A stretch of DNA of 64,000 bases from Saprospiraceae bacterium (GTDB lineage Bacteria; Bacteroidota; Bacteroidia; Chitinophagales; Saprospiraceae), in assembly GCA_016715105.1 (NCBI GenBank), contig JADKBO010000018.1, forward strand, positions 62,001 to 126,000, given 5' to 3'. Both the position numbers and the translations under genes were made by a program. Positions 37,801-47,391 of the stretch are shown in pieces. A model generated the notes under the pieces. The model was given only the letters and a program-made list of their open reading frames with translations, made no database searches and was not told where the DNA came from. Within the stretch, counting starts at the first letter, position 1. The number at the start of each line of letters is the position of its first letter.

Positions 37801-39753
37801 ATGGCAAAGCAAAACAAACAACAACAGTCCTCCGATAAATTGAAGAACACTGTAGCAACTGAAACAACGACCAAGCAATTTGGAGGCCTAATGCCTGTGT
37901 TTATATGCTTAGGCATCACCGCGATGGTTTTTGCAAATACCCTAAGTAATAAATTTGTCAATTGGGATGATGATAAAAACTTTTATGAAAATCCTTATGT
38001 CCAAAACTTCACCAGTGAATTCTTTGTAAAAAATACCATAGAAATATTTTCACAACCGGTCATAGGAAACTATAATCCTTTAAGTATATTTTCGTTAGCG
38101 ATAGACAAAGTAATTTATGGTTTTGACAATCCGGGGGGCTGGCATTTTACCAATTTATTATTACACCTTATTTGTGTTTTCTTCGTATACCGGATTGTTA
38201 TTTCACTAGGCCTCAATTGTAAAGGCGCCTTTATTACTGCTTTGTTATTTGGCATTCACCCAATGAGAGTAGAATCTGTAGCATGGATCACCGAAAGAAA
38301 AGACGTTTTATTTGGTGCATTTTATTTACCCGCATTGTGGTTGTACATTAAACAAAAAAAATACCCAACAACTAAGAGAACCTTTTTAATTTTCTTGTTA
38401 TTTGGTCTGAGTTTATTATCCAAAATCCAGGCAGTGATGTTGCCACTATCCATGTTGATGGTAGACTATTATTTAGATGGCAAACTCACATACAAGAACT
38501 TTTTATCTAAACTGCCATTTTTCATATTGTCTTTGGTCATTGGAATCGTAGGACTATTTGCACTGGCCCATGAAGGATCCATAGAAGCAGCTGATAATGC
38601 ATATCCAACCTACACACGACCATTTATAGGAAGTTATTCCTTATTGATTTATTTGATAAAATCAGTGATACCCTTCCGGATGTCTCCACTTTATCCCTAC
38701 CCTACTACCATGCCAAGTTGGTTTTACCTTACCGTAATTGTCTATTTCTTATTCGCGTGGTTTATCTGGAAAAAGTATAAGGAAGGTGAAAGAGTTTGGG
38801 TTTTCGGACTGGGTTTCTTCTTTGTGAATGTATTTATGTTGTTGCAAATCCTCGGCGCAGGCCAAGGGTTCATTGCGGATAGATTTACTTATATCCCTTA
38901 CTTGGGTATTTTCTTCATCATCGGATACTATGCAAGCAAATATTTGGAAGTGCCAAGTAAGAAAATGATGACAACAGGTTTGCTCTTGGTCGGTACACTT
39001 GCGTTTGCAGGAATGACAATCAAACAGAATACTGTTTGGAAAGATTCTGAAAATCTATGGACACACGTTTTGAAATATTACCAACAGGTAACTCTTCCAT
39101 GGGGTAACAGAGCAAATTTCAGAAGGTCAGAAGGCCGAATTTTGGAAGCGTTGGCAGATTACAATAAAGCAATAAGCCTACAGCCCAGTGCGCAAACCTA
39201 CAATAGTAGGGCCCGATTATATTTTGATGTTTCTTCTTCACCAGATACCTTACAATTGGCCTTGAGTGATTATGAAAAGGCCATCGAACTCGACCCTAAA
39301 AATGGTGAATTTTACAGCAATAGAGGTGCTACCTATGCTAGACTTGGAAACTTGGCCAAAGCTTTGGAAGACTTCAATAAAGCATTGGAATTCAATCCAA
39401 ATAATAAAGATGGATATCTTAATAGGTCAGTACTTTATTATAATACCGGACAGAACGATCTAGCTTTAGCAGACATGCTTTCCTATTTGAAAATCGATCC
39501 CTTTAATGCCGACCTCTGGTTTGAAACTGGTAGAATTTATGCGAGTAAAGGAAACTGGACCGATGCCATGACAAATTTGAATAAGGCTATTGCCATAGAT
39601 GCCTCACAGGGTATTTACTTTTATCAGCGATGTTTGGTATTCATCAATATGAATAATGACGCACAGGCTAAGCAAGATGCCCTCATGGCCATACAATTGG
39701 GATACCCAAGTGTCGCTCCAGATGTGAAACAACGATTGGGAATACCTCAGTAA
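37801..39753 (+). CDS. TMTC-like TPR membrane protein (putative glycosyltransferase)
   Basis: The first 410 residues hold about nine membrane helices with the conserved stretch GIHPMRVESVAWITERKDVLFG and a luminal-type FVNWDDDKNFYENPYVQ, where an acidic pair may act in catalysis. The C-terminal part (about 430-650) contains several TPR repeats (ALADYNKAISLQPSAQTYNSRARLYFD, YEKAIELDPKNGEFYSNRGATYARLG, FNKALEFNPNN, LNKAIAIDAS). This layout resembles eukaryotic TMTC O-mannosyltransferases. Glycan transfer in the cell envelope is inferred; bacterial members are uncharacterised. Confidence 0.8.
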   Translation: MAKQNKQQQSSDKLKNTVATETTTKQFGGLMPVFICLGITAMVFANTLSNKFVNWDDDKNFYENPYVQNFTSEFFVKNTIEIFSQPVIGNYNPLSIFSLAIDKVIYGFDNPGGWHFTNLLLHLICVFFVYRIVISLGLNCKGAFITALLFGIHPMRVESVAWITERKDVLFGAFYLPALWLYIKQKKYPTTKRTFLIFLLFGLSLLSKIQAVMLPLSMLMVDYYLDGKLTYKNFLSKLPFFILSLVIGIVGLFALAHEGSIEAADNAYPTYTRPFIGSYSLLIYLIKSVIPFRMSPLYPYPTTMPSWFYLTVIVYFLFAWFIWKKYKEGERVWVFGLGFFFVNVFMLLQILGAGQGFIADRFTYIPYLGIFFIIGYYASKYLEVPSKKMMTTGLLLVGTLAFAGMTIKQNTVWKDSENLWTHVLKYYQQVTLPWGNRANFRRSEGRILEALADYNKAISLQPSAQTYNSRARLYFDVSSSPDTLQLALSDYEKAIELDPKNGEFYSNRGATYARLGNLAKALEDFNKALEFNPNNKDGYLNRSVLYYNTGQNDLALADMLSYLKIDPFNADLWFETGRIYASKGNWTDAMTNLNKAIAIDASQGIYFYQRCLVFINMNNDAQAKQDALMAIQLGYPSVAPDVKQRLGIPQ

Positions 39754-39854
39754 AATTTAGAATTAAGCCAATTGTAATTCAACTGGTTATTTTCTTGGAA
39801 TAGTAATATGCTCCAAGATGTAAATCAATTGAATAAAAAAGAGCTTTTGAAAGA

Positions 39855-40724
39855 TTAGTTACCCAAGTAGTTTTTGAGCAATTTACTTTTACTAGCAGAT
39901 CTCAATTTGTTGATTGCTTTGTCTTTGATTTGTCTTACTCTTTCACGAGTCAAGCCAAATTTATCGCCAATATCTTCTAGAGACATGGGATGTTCGATAC
40001 CTATACCAAAATACAATTTGATTACATCACATTGTCTATCGGTTAAGGTTGATAAAGAGCGCTCTATTTCTGTACGAAGACTTTCGATGTATTCTAGACC
40101 TTTGTCTGTATCAGGTGTACTGTTATTTTCCAATACATCCAAAAGTGAATTGTCTTCACCTTCTGCAAAAGGAGCATCCATAGATACGTGTCTTGCAGCA
40201 ACTCCCAATGTTGTTTCTACCTCTTCAGATGGTATTTCCAACAATTCAGCCAATTCCTCTGCTGAAGGTTCTCTTTCAAACTCTTGTTCAAGTTCTGAAA
40301 AAGCCCTATTTATTTTGTTTAGAGATCCAACTTTGTTGAGTGGCAATCTCACAATTCTTGACTGTTCTGCCAAAGCTTGTAGAATAGATTGTCTGATCCA
40401 CCATACCGCATAGGAAATGAATTTGAAACCACGAGTTTCATCAAATCTTTGTGCTGCTTTGATCAAACCCAAGTTACCTTCATTGATCAAATCTGATAAG
40501 GAGAGACCTTGATTTTGATACTGTTTTGCAACGGAAACCACAAATCTGAGGTTTGCTTTGGTAAGCCTTTCAAGTGCTTCTTGATCACCTTCTTTGATTC
40601 TCTTTGCGAGATCTACCTCCTCTTCAGGGGTAAGAAGATCCACTTTTCCAATTTCTTGTAGGTATTTTTCAAGTGATTGACTCTCGCGGTTAGTGATAGA
40701 TTTAGTGATCTTAAGTTGCCTCAT
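39855..40724 (-). CDS. rpoD: primary sigma factor SigA/RpoD
   Basis: The 289-residue protein has regions 1.2 to 4.2 (SLEKYLQEIGKVDLLTPEEEVDLAKRI; NLRFVVSVAKQYQNQGLSLSDLINEGNLGLIKAAQRFD; FKFISYAVWWIRQSI; MSLEDIGDKFGLTRERVRQIKDKAINKLR) but no region 1.1, as is usual in Bacteroidota. Its homologue in Bacteroides reads TTTG/TAnnTTTG promoters, and many such boxes occur in this window. It has its own promoter (CAAAATTA on the plus strand, 40760-40767). Confidence 0.97.
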   Translation of the reverse strand: MRQLKITKSITNRESQSLEKYLQEIGKVDLLTPEEEVDLAKRIKEGDQEALERLTKANLRFVVSVAKQYQNQGLSLSDLINEGNLGLIKAAQRFDETRGFKFISYAVWWIRQSILQALAEQSRIVRLPLNKVGSLNKINRAFSELEQEFEREPSAEELAELLEIPSEEVETTLGVAARHVSMDAPFAEGEDNSLLDVLENNSTPDTDKGLEYIESLRTEIERSLSTLTDRQCDVIKLYFGIGIEHPMSLEDIGDKFGLTRERVRQIKDKAINKLRSASKSKLLKNYLGN

Positions 40725-40759
40725 GAATCTCTTTTAGTTATTTATTTTAAAAAATCGTG

Positions 40760-40793
40760 CAAAATTACAAAATAATTGTCTTACTATGCACAA
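40760..40793 (-). promoter_or_regulatory. promoter of the sigma factor gene
   Basis: TAATTTTG on the minus strand (40767-40760) fits TAnnTTTG; a TTG lies 23 bp upstream (40793-40791). The box is 36 bp before the ATG. Confidence 0.5.
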
Positions 40794-40978
40794 AATTGTC
40801 TGTTTTCGAAATATTTCTTATTTGGAGTACTTATAAACATGTCTATTAATTTATTTTCCTTAAAAAAAGTTCAATTATTTTGATAAATGGAAAATTTATT
40901 TTTTATTTGACCGAAATTGTAAATATGAAAGGTCTTATTTACAGATTATCAACGAATTACACAAAACATTTAATCTAA

Positions 40979-41359
40979 ATGCGTAGAGAAAAGATTGATT
41001 TAGAATTCATATTTAAGGCTTCACCAGCCATCGTGTATCAATTTCTCACGCAACCAGCTTGTTTAGTCCGTTGGTTCTGTGATGCAGTAGATATTAATAG
41101 TGAAGTATATACTTTTTCGTGGAACGGAGCAGCGGAAGATGCTGAGATGGTTGATGACATTGAAGAGGAGCGCATAAGGTTTAAATGGTTAGATGCGGAT
41201 GACGAAGATGAGTATCTAGAATTCAGAATGTATAAATCTGATGTTACCTATGAAACCATACTGGAAGTGACAGATTTTTGTGATGCCGATGACGTGCCTT
41301 CTACCAAAGATTTATGGCGCAGCCAAATTGAACAGCTCAAAACTGAATGCGGCGGGTAA
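40979..41359 (+). CDS. START-like/SRPBCC domain protein
   Basis: The 126-residue protein starts EKIDLEFIFKASPAIVYQFLTQPACLVRWFCDAVDI, the opening of a START/SRPBCC ligand-binding fold, and ends with WRSQIEQLKTECGG, the C-terminal helix over the cavity. Related short proteins are conserved in Bacteroidota, but their ligand is unknown. It is divergent from the sigma factor gene. The M43 protease starts 17 bp downstream, so the two may be co-transcribed. Confidence 0.85.
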   Translation: MRREKIDLEFIFKASPAIVYQFLTQPACLVRWFCDAVDINSEVYTFSWNGAAEDAEMVDDIEEERIRFKWLDADDEDEYLEFRMYKSDVTYETILEVTDFCDADDVPSTKDLWRSQIEQLKTECGG

Positions 41360-41375
41360 CTTTTAAATTTAAAGC

Positions 41376-42938
41376 TTGAGTGTTCTTAGGAGTTTGCTTG
41401 GAAAAAAGATATATTTCACTTTATGTCTTTTTTCTTTATTTGGTGAAAATCTAACCAGTCAGCGCAATTGTGCGACGATGGAAGTCTTGTCAAAAAATTT
41501 ACAAGAAAACCCTAGGCTAAGCAAAATCAAAGAAAAGATTGACCAACAGACGCAAAGATCTATCAGAGTGTCCAATAGTAAAAGATCTTTTCAAGGTGTT
41601 ATCACAATTCCAGTTGTGGTACACGTGGTGTATAAAGACAGCATTCAGAACATTTCTAATGCTCAAATTTTGAGTCAAATTGACGTATTAAACGAAGACT
41701 TCAGAAGATTGAATGATGATGCTGATAATTTATGGCCTCAAGCTGATGACATAGAAATTGAGTTTTGCTTAGCAACTTTAGGTCCAAATGGTGAATCTAC
41801 TTTAGGTTTTACCAAGACACTTACCAATAGAGTCAGCTTTTCCACTACTGACAGGGTTAAATCCAATTCGACAGGAGGAAAGACAGGATGGCCCAGTGAT
41901 CAATATTTAAATATTTGGGTGTGCAACTTGAGCGGTACTACTTTGGGTTACGCTCAATTTCCTGGTGGCGGTTTACCAGCAACTGATGGCGTAGTCATAG
42001 ATTATCAATATTTTGGGACGACAGGAACCGTACAAAGTCCATTTGACTTAGGAAGGACTACTACCCATGAAGTAGGACATTGGCTCAATTTGAGACACAT
42101 ATGGGGCGACGGAGATTGCGACTTTGATGACTTCATCACGGATACACCATTAGCCGACGAGGAAAACTATTTTTGTGATGTGGGACATGTATCTTGTGGG
42201 AATGTAAATATGGTTCAAAACTATATGGATTATTCTGACGATGTGTGTATGAATTTATTCACCAATGGTCAAAAGAAATGGATGCGCGCCTTATTTGAAG
42301 TTGGGGGATATCGCCAAAATTTACTTTACTCCAATGGCTGTGGAAATCCTGAAAGCATCACCTGCAATGACGGAATACAAAATGGAAACGAACTCGGCAT
42401 AGATTGCGGTGGAAATGCTTGCCAACCATGTACCAATTGCAAAACTTTTTCTGTCACCATTCACATGGATGATTATCCGGAAGAAACATATTGGAATGTT
42501 GTCAATGAGAACGATGAGATCGTGATGATGGGTGGAAGATATGGAAGTCCTCTTGCTGGTGACAGCAGTGTTGTGAAAAGCTGTTTACCTTATGGTATTT
42601 ATACTTTTCACATTTTTGATGACTATGACGATGGCTTATGCTGTGGAGGAGGTATTGGTGATTATCAAATTGGTGTTAAAGATGGATTCTATTCTGATGG
42701 AGGTGGGGTCTTTACAACTACTGAATCTAAGACATTTTTGGTAACCAATACATTTACATTCATTGGCCCAGGCCAAAATTATGAGGATCCAAACAATTGG
42801 TTTTACAATTTAAAGCCTACTCTTAATAGCGTCAATCTAAAAATATTCAACAGTGATTGTGTCATCCCACTTGCTCCAGTGCAAATTCTGAAGGGTACAG
42901 TACAAATCAACCCAGGAGTTGACTTAAGGTTTGAATAA
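41376..42938 (+). CDS. secreted M43 (pappalysin-type) zinc metalloprotease
   Basis: The gene starts with TTG at 41376; an in-frame stop at 41370-41372 rules out an upstream start. A weak signal peptide (about 8-27) precedes a prodomain. The zinc motif HEVGHWLNLRH runs from His231 to His241, followed by a Met-turn (QNYMDYSDD). A cysteine-rich linker (CNDGIQNGNELGIDCGGNACQPC) leads to a beta-rich C-terminal domain. No standard T9SS sorting domain is seen at the end, unlike the other secreted proteins here. The last 60 residues form an unclassified beta-rich tail. The substrate is unknown. Confidence 0.87.
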   Translation: MSVLRSLLGKKIYFTLCLFSLFGENLTSQRNCATMEVLSKNLQENPRLSKIKEKIDQQTQRSIRVSNSKRSFQGVITIPVVVHVVYKDSIQNISNAQILSQIDVLNEDFRRLNDDADNLWPQADDIEIEFCLATLGPNGESTLGFTKTLTNRVSFSTTDRVKSNSTGGKTGWPSDQYLNIWVCNLSGTTLGYAQFPGGGLPATDGVVIDYQYFGTTGTVQSPFDLGRTTTHEVGHWLNLRHIWGDGDCDFDDFITDTPLADEENYFCDVGHVSCGNVNMVQNYMDYSDDVCMNLFTNGQKKWMRALFEVGGYRQNLLYSNGCGNPESITCNDGIQNGNELGIDCGGNACQPCTNCKTFSVTIHMDDYPEETYWNVVNENDEIVMMGGRYGSPLAGDSSVVKSCLPYGIYTFHIFDDYDDGLCCGGGIGDYQIGVKDGFYSDGGGVFTTTESKTFLVTNTFTFIGPGQNYEDPNNWFYNLKPTLNSVNLKIFNSDCVIPLAPVQILKGTVQINPGVDLRFE

Positions 42939-42953
42939 AAAGTGCTTAGGATT

Positions 42954-44309
42954 TTACCTTTTTTTCTTTTTATTGTTTGCGAATTTATCGCCCCTAGTTT
43001 TTGGCTTTTTGTATTTAACAGCAATTTCCCTGCGATAAGAGCCACCTAAATTTACCTTTTTGTTTTTATCCTTTTTTTCATGATAGCTCTCCCCTCTTTC
43101 ACCGCTTCTGGCAACTCTTGCACTGTTTCCGCCATGTAATGGTTTTCTTTTTTCATCCGGAGTAAGTTCACTGGTAATTTCAACACCTTCTGGGATTGGA
43201 AATGTTGGAATTTCATAGTTCATCAATATTTCGATGGCAAGTTTTGATATTTCTTCCTGATATGTATACAATAGGATCGCATTTCCTTCATTCGTAGCCC
43301 TACCTGTTCGACCAATACGGTGCATATAGTTTTCGGGATATATAGGAGTATCAAAGTTTATAACGTGGGTTATTTTGTCCAGATCCAATCCTCTAGCCAT
43401 GACATCGGTGCTGATCAAAATTCTATTTATCCCTTCATCAAACTGCCGCACTGTTCTAAATCTATAATTTTGGGGTTTATTGGAATGTATGACTCCCATT
43501 TCTTCTCCAAAACGGGGTGAAAGTGTGTCAAAAAGCAAATCTGCAGTCTTTTTACTTGGTGTGAATACTAATACCTTAGCAAAAGTAGCTTTATCTTCAA
43601 AGAAATGAGACAACAAATTGGCCTTGGTGTAGAAGTTGGGTACGGGGTATGCAGTTTGCTTTATATTTTCCAATGGTGTGCCGCTTACAGCAATGGATAT
43701 TTTTACTGGATCGACAAAGAAAGAGTCAATCAATTCATCCACTTCTTCAGTCATTGTAGCGGAGAACATAATATTCTGCCTCCTATCAGGTAAGAGTTCA
43801 AAAATATTGGTGAGTTGAAACCTAAATCCCAAATCCAGCATTACATCCACTTCATCTATTACGAGTTTTGAAACCCCTTTTAGCTGAAGAGCCCTTGTTA
43901 ACGCCAAATCATATAACCGACCAGGAGTTGCAACCAATACGTCAACACCTTCAGAAAGTGATAATTTTTGGGTATTTATATTAGTTCCGCCAAAAACTCC
44001 TATTACCCTTAAATTCATATGTTTGGCGAAAATTTCCACTTGTTCAACGACCTGTGTGACCAGTTCTCTAGTGGGCACAAGGATCAACACGCGAGGATTT
44101 AATTGGTCGGCATACTTCAAATCTTGCAAAACTGGCAACAAATATGCAAGCGTTTTTCCTGTGCCTGTTTGTGCAATACCTACAATGTTTTTTCCGGATC
44201 TAATGATTGGAAAAGTTTGCTCTTGAATAGGTGTTGGATGCGTAAAAGTAGTCTCTTCTATACCTTTTTGAAGTCCTTTATTGAGATTTAAGTCATTAAA
44301 AGTGGTCAT
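42954..44309 (-). CDS. DEAD-box RNA helicase with motif II DEVD
   Basis: Helicase motifs run in order: GIEETTFTHPTPIQEQTFP (Q motif), AQTGTGKT (I), PTRELVTQ (Ia), TPGR (Ib), DEVD (II, instead of DEAD), SAT (III), ARGLDLDKITHVINFD and HRIGRTGR (VI). A 60-residue, Lys/Arg-rich tail (KKDKNKKVNLGG to NNKKKKR) likely binds RNA. Bacterial homologues assist ribosome assembly and cold growth. At 451 residues it is RhlE-like. It converges on the M43 protease gene with 15 bp between. Confidence 0.93.
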   Translation of the reverse strand: MTTFNDLNLNKGLQKGIEETTFTHPTPIQEQTFPIIRSGKNIVGIAQTGTGKTLAYLLPVLQDLKYADQLNPRVLILVPTRELVTQVVEQVEIFAKHMNLRVIGVFGGTNINTQKLSLSEGVDVLVATPGRLYDLALTRALQLKGVSKLVIDEVDVMLDLGFRFQLTNIFELLPDRRQNIMFSATMTEEVDELIDSFFVDPVKISIAVSGTPLENIKQTAYPVPNFYTKANLLSHFFEDKATFAKVLVFTPSKKTADLLFDTLSPRFGEEMGVIHSNKPQNYRFRTVRQFDEGINRILISTDVMARGLDLDKITHVINFDTPIYPENYMHRIGRTGRATNEGNAILLYTYQEEISKLAIEILMNYEIPTFPIPEGVEITSELTPDEKRKPLHGGNSARVARSGERGESYHEKKDKNKKVNLGGSYRREIAVKYKKPKTRGDKFANNKKKKR

Positions 44310-44781
44310 TATATCTTTTTGAAGGAACTACAAAACTGAGCTTTATTGATCCTATGAAAACTAAATTAAGGCTCAAAGATACGATTCAAAAAGACTAATC
44401 CAACTAATTCTAAGAGGACTCCTTGAATGGGATTTACATTTTTATTGTTTTTAATTGAAATAGAAATATGTTAAAATTTTGCTCAAAAACAATTATTTAT
44501 TGATCAAAAATTTGAGCCAAGAAACGATATTACATATAATGAATTACTACTAATACTGTAATATATGTTTATTGATTTTCAAATGATTAGATTAAAATTT
44601 ATAGGAATAAAATAAGGAATGAAATTTCTTTGTGTTATTATTTTATCATAGTTGATACAAGAATAATTGTATATTATATAATATTATAACCATATTTAAT
44701 GTGGATTATAATGAATATATTGCAATTAAATAATTTAAATGAAATATTAAAATGGTATAATAAATTTAAAAGTAATTAGAA
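44310..44781. other. very AT-rich gene-free region
   Basis: This 472-bp stretch is composed almost entirely of A and T, with many short repeats such as TATATTATATAATATTATA. I see no coding frame, hairpin terminator or clear promoter box. It separates the divergent helicase gene from the TadG-like gene and may hold the promoters of both. Confidence 0.5.
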
Positions 44782-47260
44782 ATGAAAGATTTAAACACGC
44801 AACCAGCTTATTTTATTTTAAATTTTAAAAGTGATATCAGATACTTTAAAAGCAAAATTAAATTTAGTAAATTAATTACGTATGTTATTATTACTACCTT
44901 TTTGAGTATTAGTATTAAAAATGAAGTTGTGGCACAAAATGGTTGCTTGACCTGTGCCAGTTTAGCAACTTATCCACAATTAGCAAGTGTTAATACCAAT
45001 GATGGTGCCTTGACTGAATTGATTTTGGGTAGTTTATTGGGAACATCCGTAAATCTTACAGCATTAAATTGGCAAGGTTTAGCTCAGGGTGATGTTGCTG
45101 TGTTGGAAATGCTTGAAATTTTGCAAGCCCAATTGGGTCTATCTTCCCCTGAGGCTGTACTCAACGCAAATTTGACACTTGCACAAATTTTAAACGCTGC
45201 TGCAACCGCGGCATCAAACTCAGGAACTGCTGCAGCTTTAAATGCTTTTGCTGTTAGTGTACCATCAGGTACAGTGCAACTAGCTGACATATTATCAGCT
45301 AATCTGATCAATGGATCTCTTGCAGATTTTGATATCAATGCTTTCACACTAGTCACTGGATTGGTGCAATTGTACAATTACGAAAATGTAGCCACTACAC
45401 CAACTCCAATTGCAGCAAATATTCCATTGGTGGGTAATGTTACAGTCTATGCACAAGTGGTAGAACCACCACACTTTGGCTGTATAAATGAGGGAGAATG
45501 GCTTTTTTAGTGCCGGAGTCAGGTTATTATTACAAGTGTCTTTATTGAATCAATCGGCCATTCAAACCAACATAAATATTTTAAATGTTGCCAGTGTAAA
45601 TTCTTCCACAACATTGACAAATGTTTCAATATACATAGATGTGGCAAGAGGTGATGTAAGCGTAGACGAGGTTAACTCTTCAGGAAACACAGTTGATTTG
45701 TCAGTACAACCAGGCCTTGCCAGAGCTGCCATTGGAACGATCCCAATTAATAATTTTTTCAATAGAGCTCAGGATCCATTTGCGTCGTTGGATTTTGCAA
45801 CCATTGGAAATATAAATGTGGATGTAGATTTTCTCCTTTTACCGGATGTCAACGTAAATCTAGGACTCCAAGTTAAAGGATTGGGTGATGCAAGTCCGGG
45901 AGTTTTAGCTATTACTCGGGGAGTTCCATTTGGTCCAGAGACCATAGGTTCTAGTTCTACAGTCATATCAACGTTGTTGAATGATTTGACTGCAAATAGC
46001 ACTTATCAATTGACTCCCAACAGTTTGGGGGCAGTAATATTGAATCCATTGATCGTGGCTTTGAAAAATTCGGTCGGTACCGTATTATTTGCTAATAATA
46101 CAGGTATTGTGTACAATATCTTGGCCAATGTTGCTGATCCACTTTTGAATGCAACGGGAATTGGTATCGGCCAAGTAATTATTGGATCTGCTGGTATAGC
46201 GGAAGTGTGTTTTGATTTCGACGATACACCAAATATTTATAATACTTTAATGTCTTCTGGAGGTCCTTTTCACCAAATAACTCCTAACCTGTACTTGGGT
46301 ACACAGATGCCAAATGCAGATGCTGATGGAATGCCTGGAGTAATGGGACAACCTGCTGACAATGATGGCCCTGATGATGGTTTAGTTGCATCTTATGGAG
46401 TGGTATCGGGTAATAACTATTCACTTACTGTTGTAGCAACCAACAATACTGGTATGGATGCGTTATTGGTTGCTTGGATTGATTTTGATGGAAATGGGTC
46501 TTTTGAAGCTAATGAAAGTAGCCAAGTCATAGTTGGCCAAGGAACCAATCAATCTATACCATTGAGCTGGATAATAGCGGACACGGTTGTGGCTTCATCT
46601 TATATAAGGGCGAGGATTTCAACAGACCCAGTTTTTGTTAATAACCCTAGTACTGTTGGTTTTTGTACTGATGGAGAAGTGGAAGGTGAACTGATTACGT
46701 TTGCTATCTTACCCGTTACCTTATTAAAATTTGATGGGCAAAAATTACCAGACCATAACATGCTGACATGGATCGTGGAGAATGAAGAGAACTTTTATGG
46801 TTTTCAAATAGAAAGGTCAAAAGATGCTGCTATTTTTACTAGTGTTGGTTTCATACCATCTTCTAAAAATCAAAGATCAGGCCGTAAGATTTATACATTC
46901 ACGGATGCAGATGGAAGCCAATCAAACTATTATTACCGCTTGAAAATGGTTGACTTAGACGAAAAATTTACCTATTCCAAAATCATTTACTTGGATGGTA
47001 GTAAAGCAACAGGTTTTGATTTTTATCCCAATCCTGCTAGTAACCAGGTGAGAATCGATATTAATGGCACTGATCAAAAAGATGTGCTCGTGGAAATTTT
47101 TGATTTTAGCGGGAAAATGGTTCTTAGAAATAAATTTACAAACTTCGATGACAATTTGATTGATCTAGACATTGATCTTTTGAATCAAGGAATGTATATC
47201 CTAAGTATTACTCATGGAACGTCACAAGCCATTCATAAAAAATTATTGATACAGAAATAA
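44782..47260 (+). CDS. T9SS surface protein with TadG-like and GEVED domains (frameshifted near 45508)
   Basis: The N-terminus has a membrane segment (ITYVIITTFLSISI) ending at VVAQNG, probably a signal peptide with a long n-region. The next roughly 400 residues (CLTCASLATYPQLASVNTNDGAL, LLGTSVNLTALNWQGLAQGDVAVLEML, NLTLAQILNAAAT, VQLADILSANL) resemble the C-terminal part of TadG-like pilus assembly proteins (DUF2134), a match made from memory. A GEVED domain (ADNDGPDDG to SSYIRARIS) and a type IX sorting domain (FDFYPNPASNQVRIDI to IHKKLLIQK) follow. The frame breaks at a six-T run (45506-45511); removing one T joins EGEWLF to SAGVRLLLQ and gives 825 residues. It is probably secreted and anchored to the surface. 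Confidence 0.75.
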
Positions 47261-47391
47261 TGGATTTCAACTTTTATAGGTGATAGTGGTTTCAGTACGT
47301 AAAAATATTGTTTCAGTAATCTTTTAGTATTCTTCTATTAGTTTTTTAGCAACTTTAGTGAAAGTTACTCACTATCAACAAATTAGAAAAA

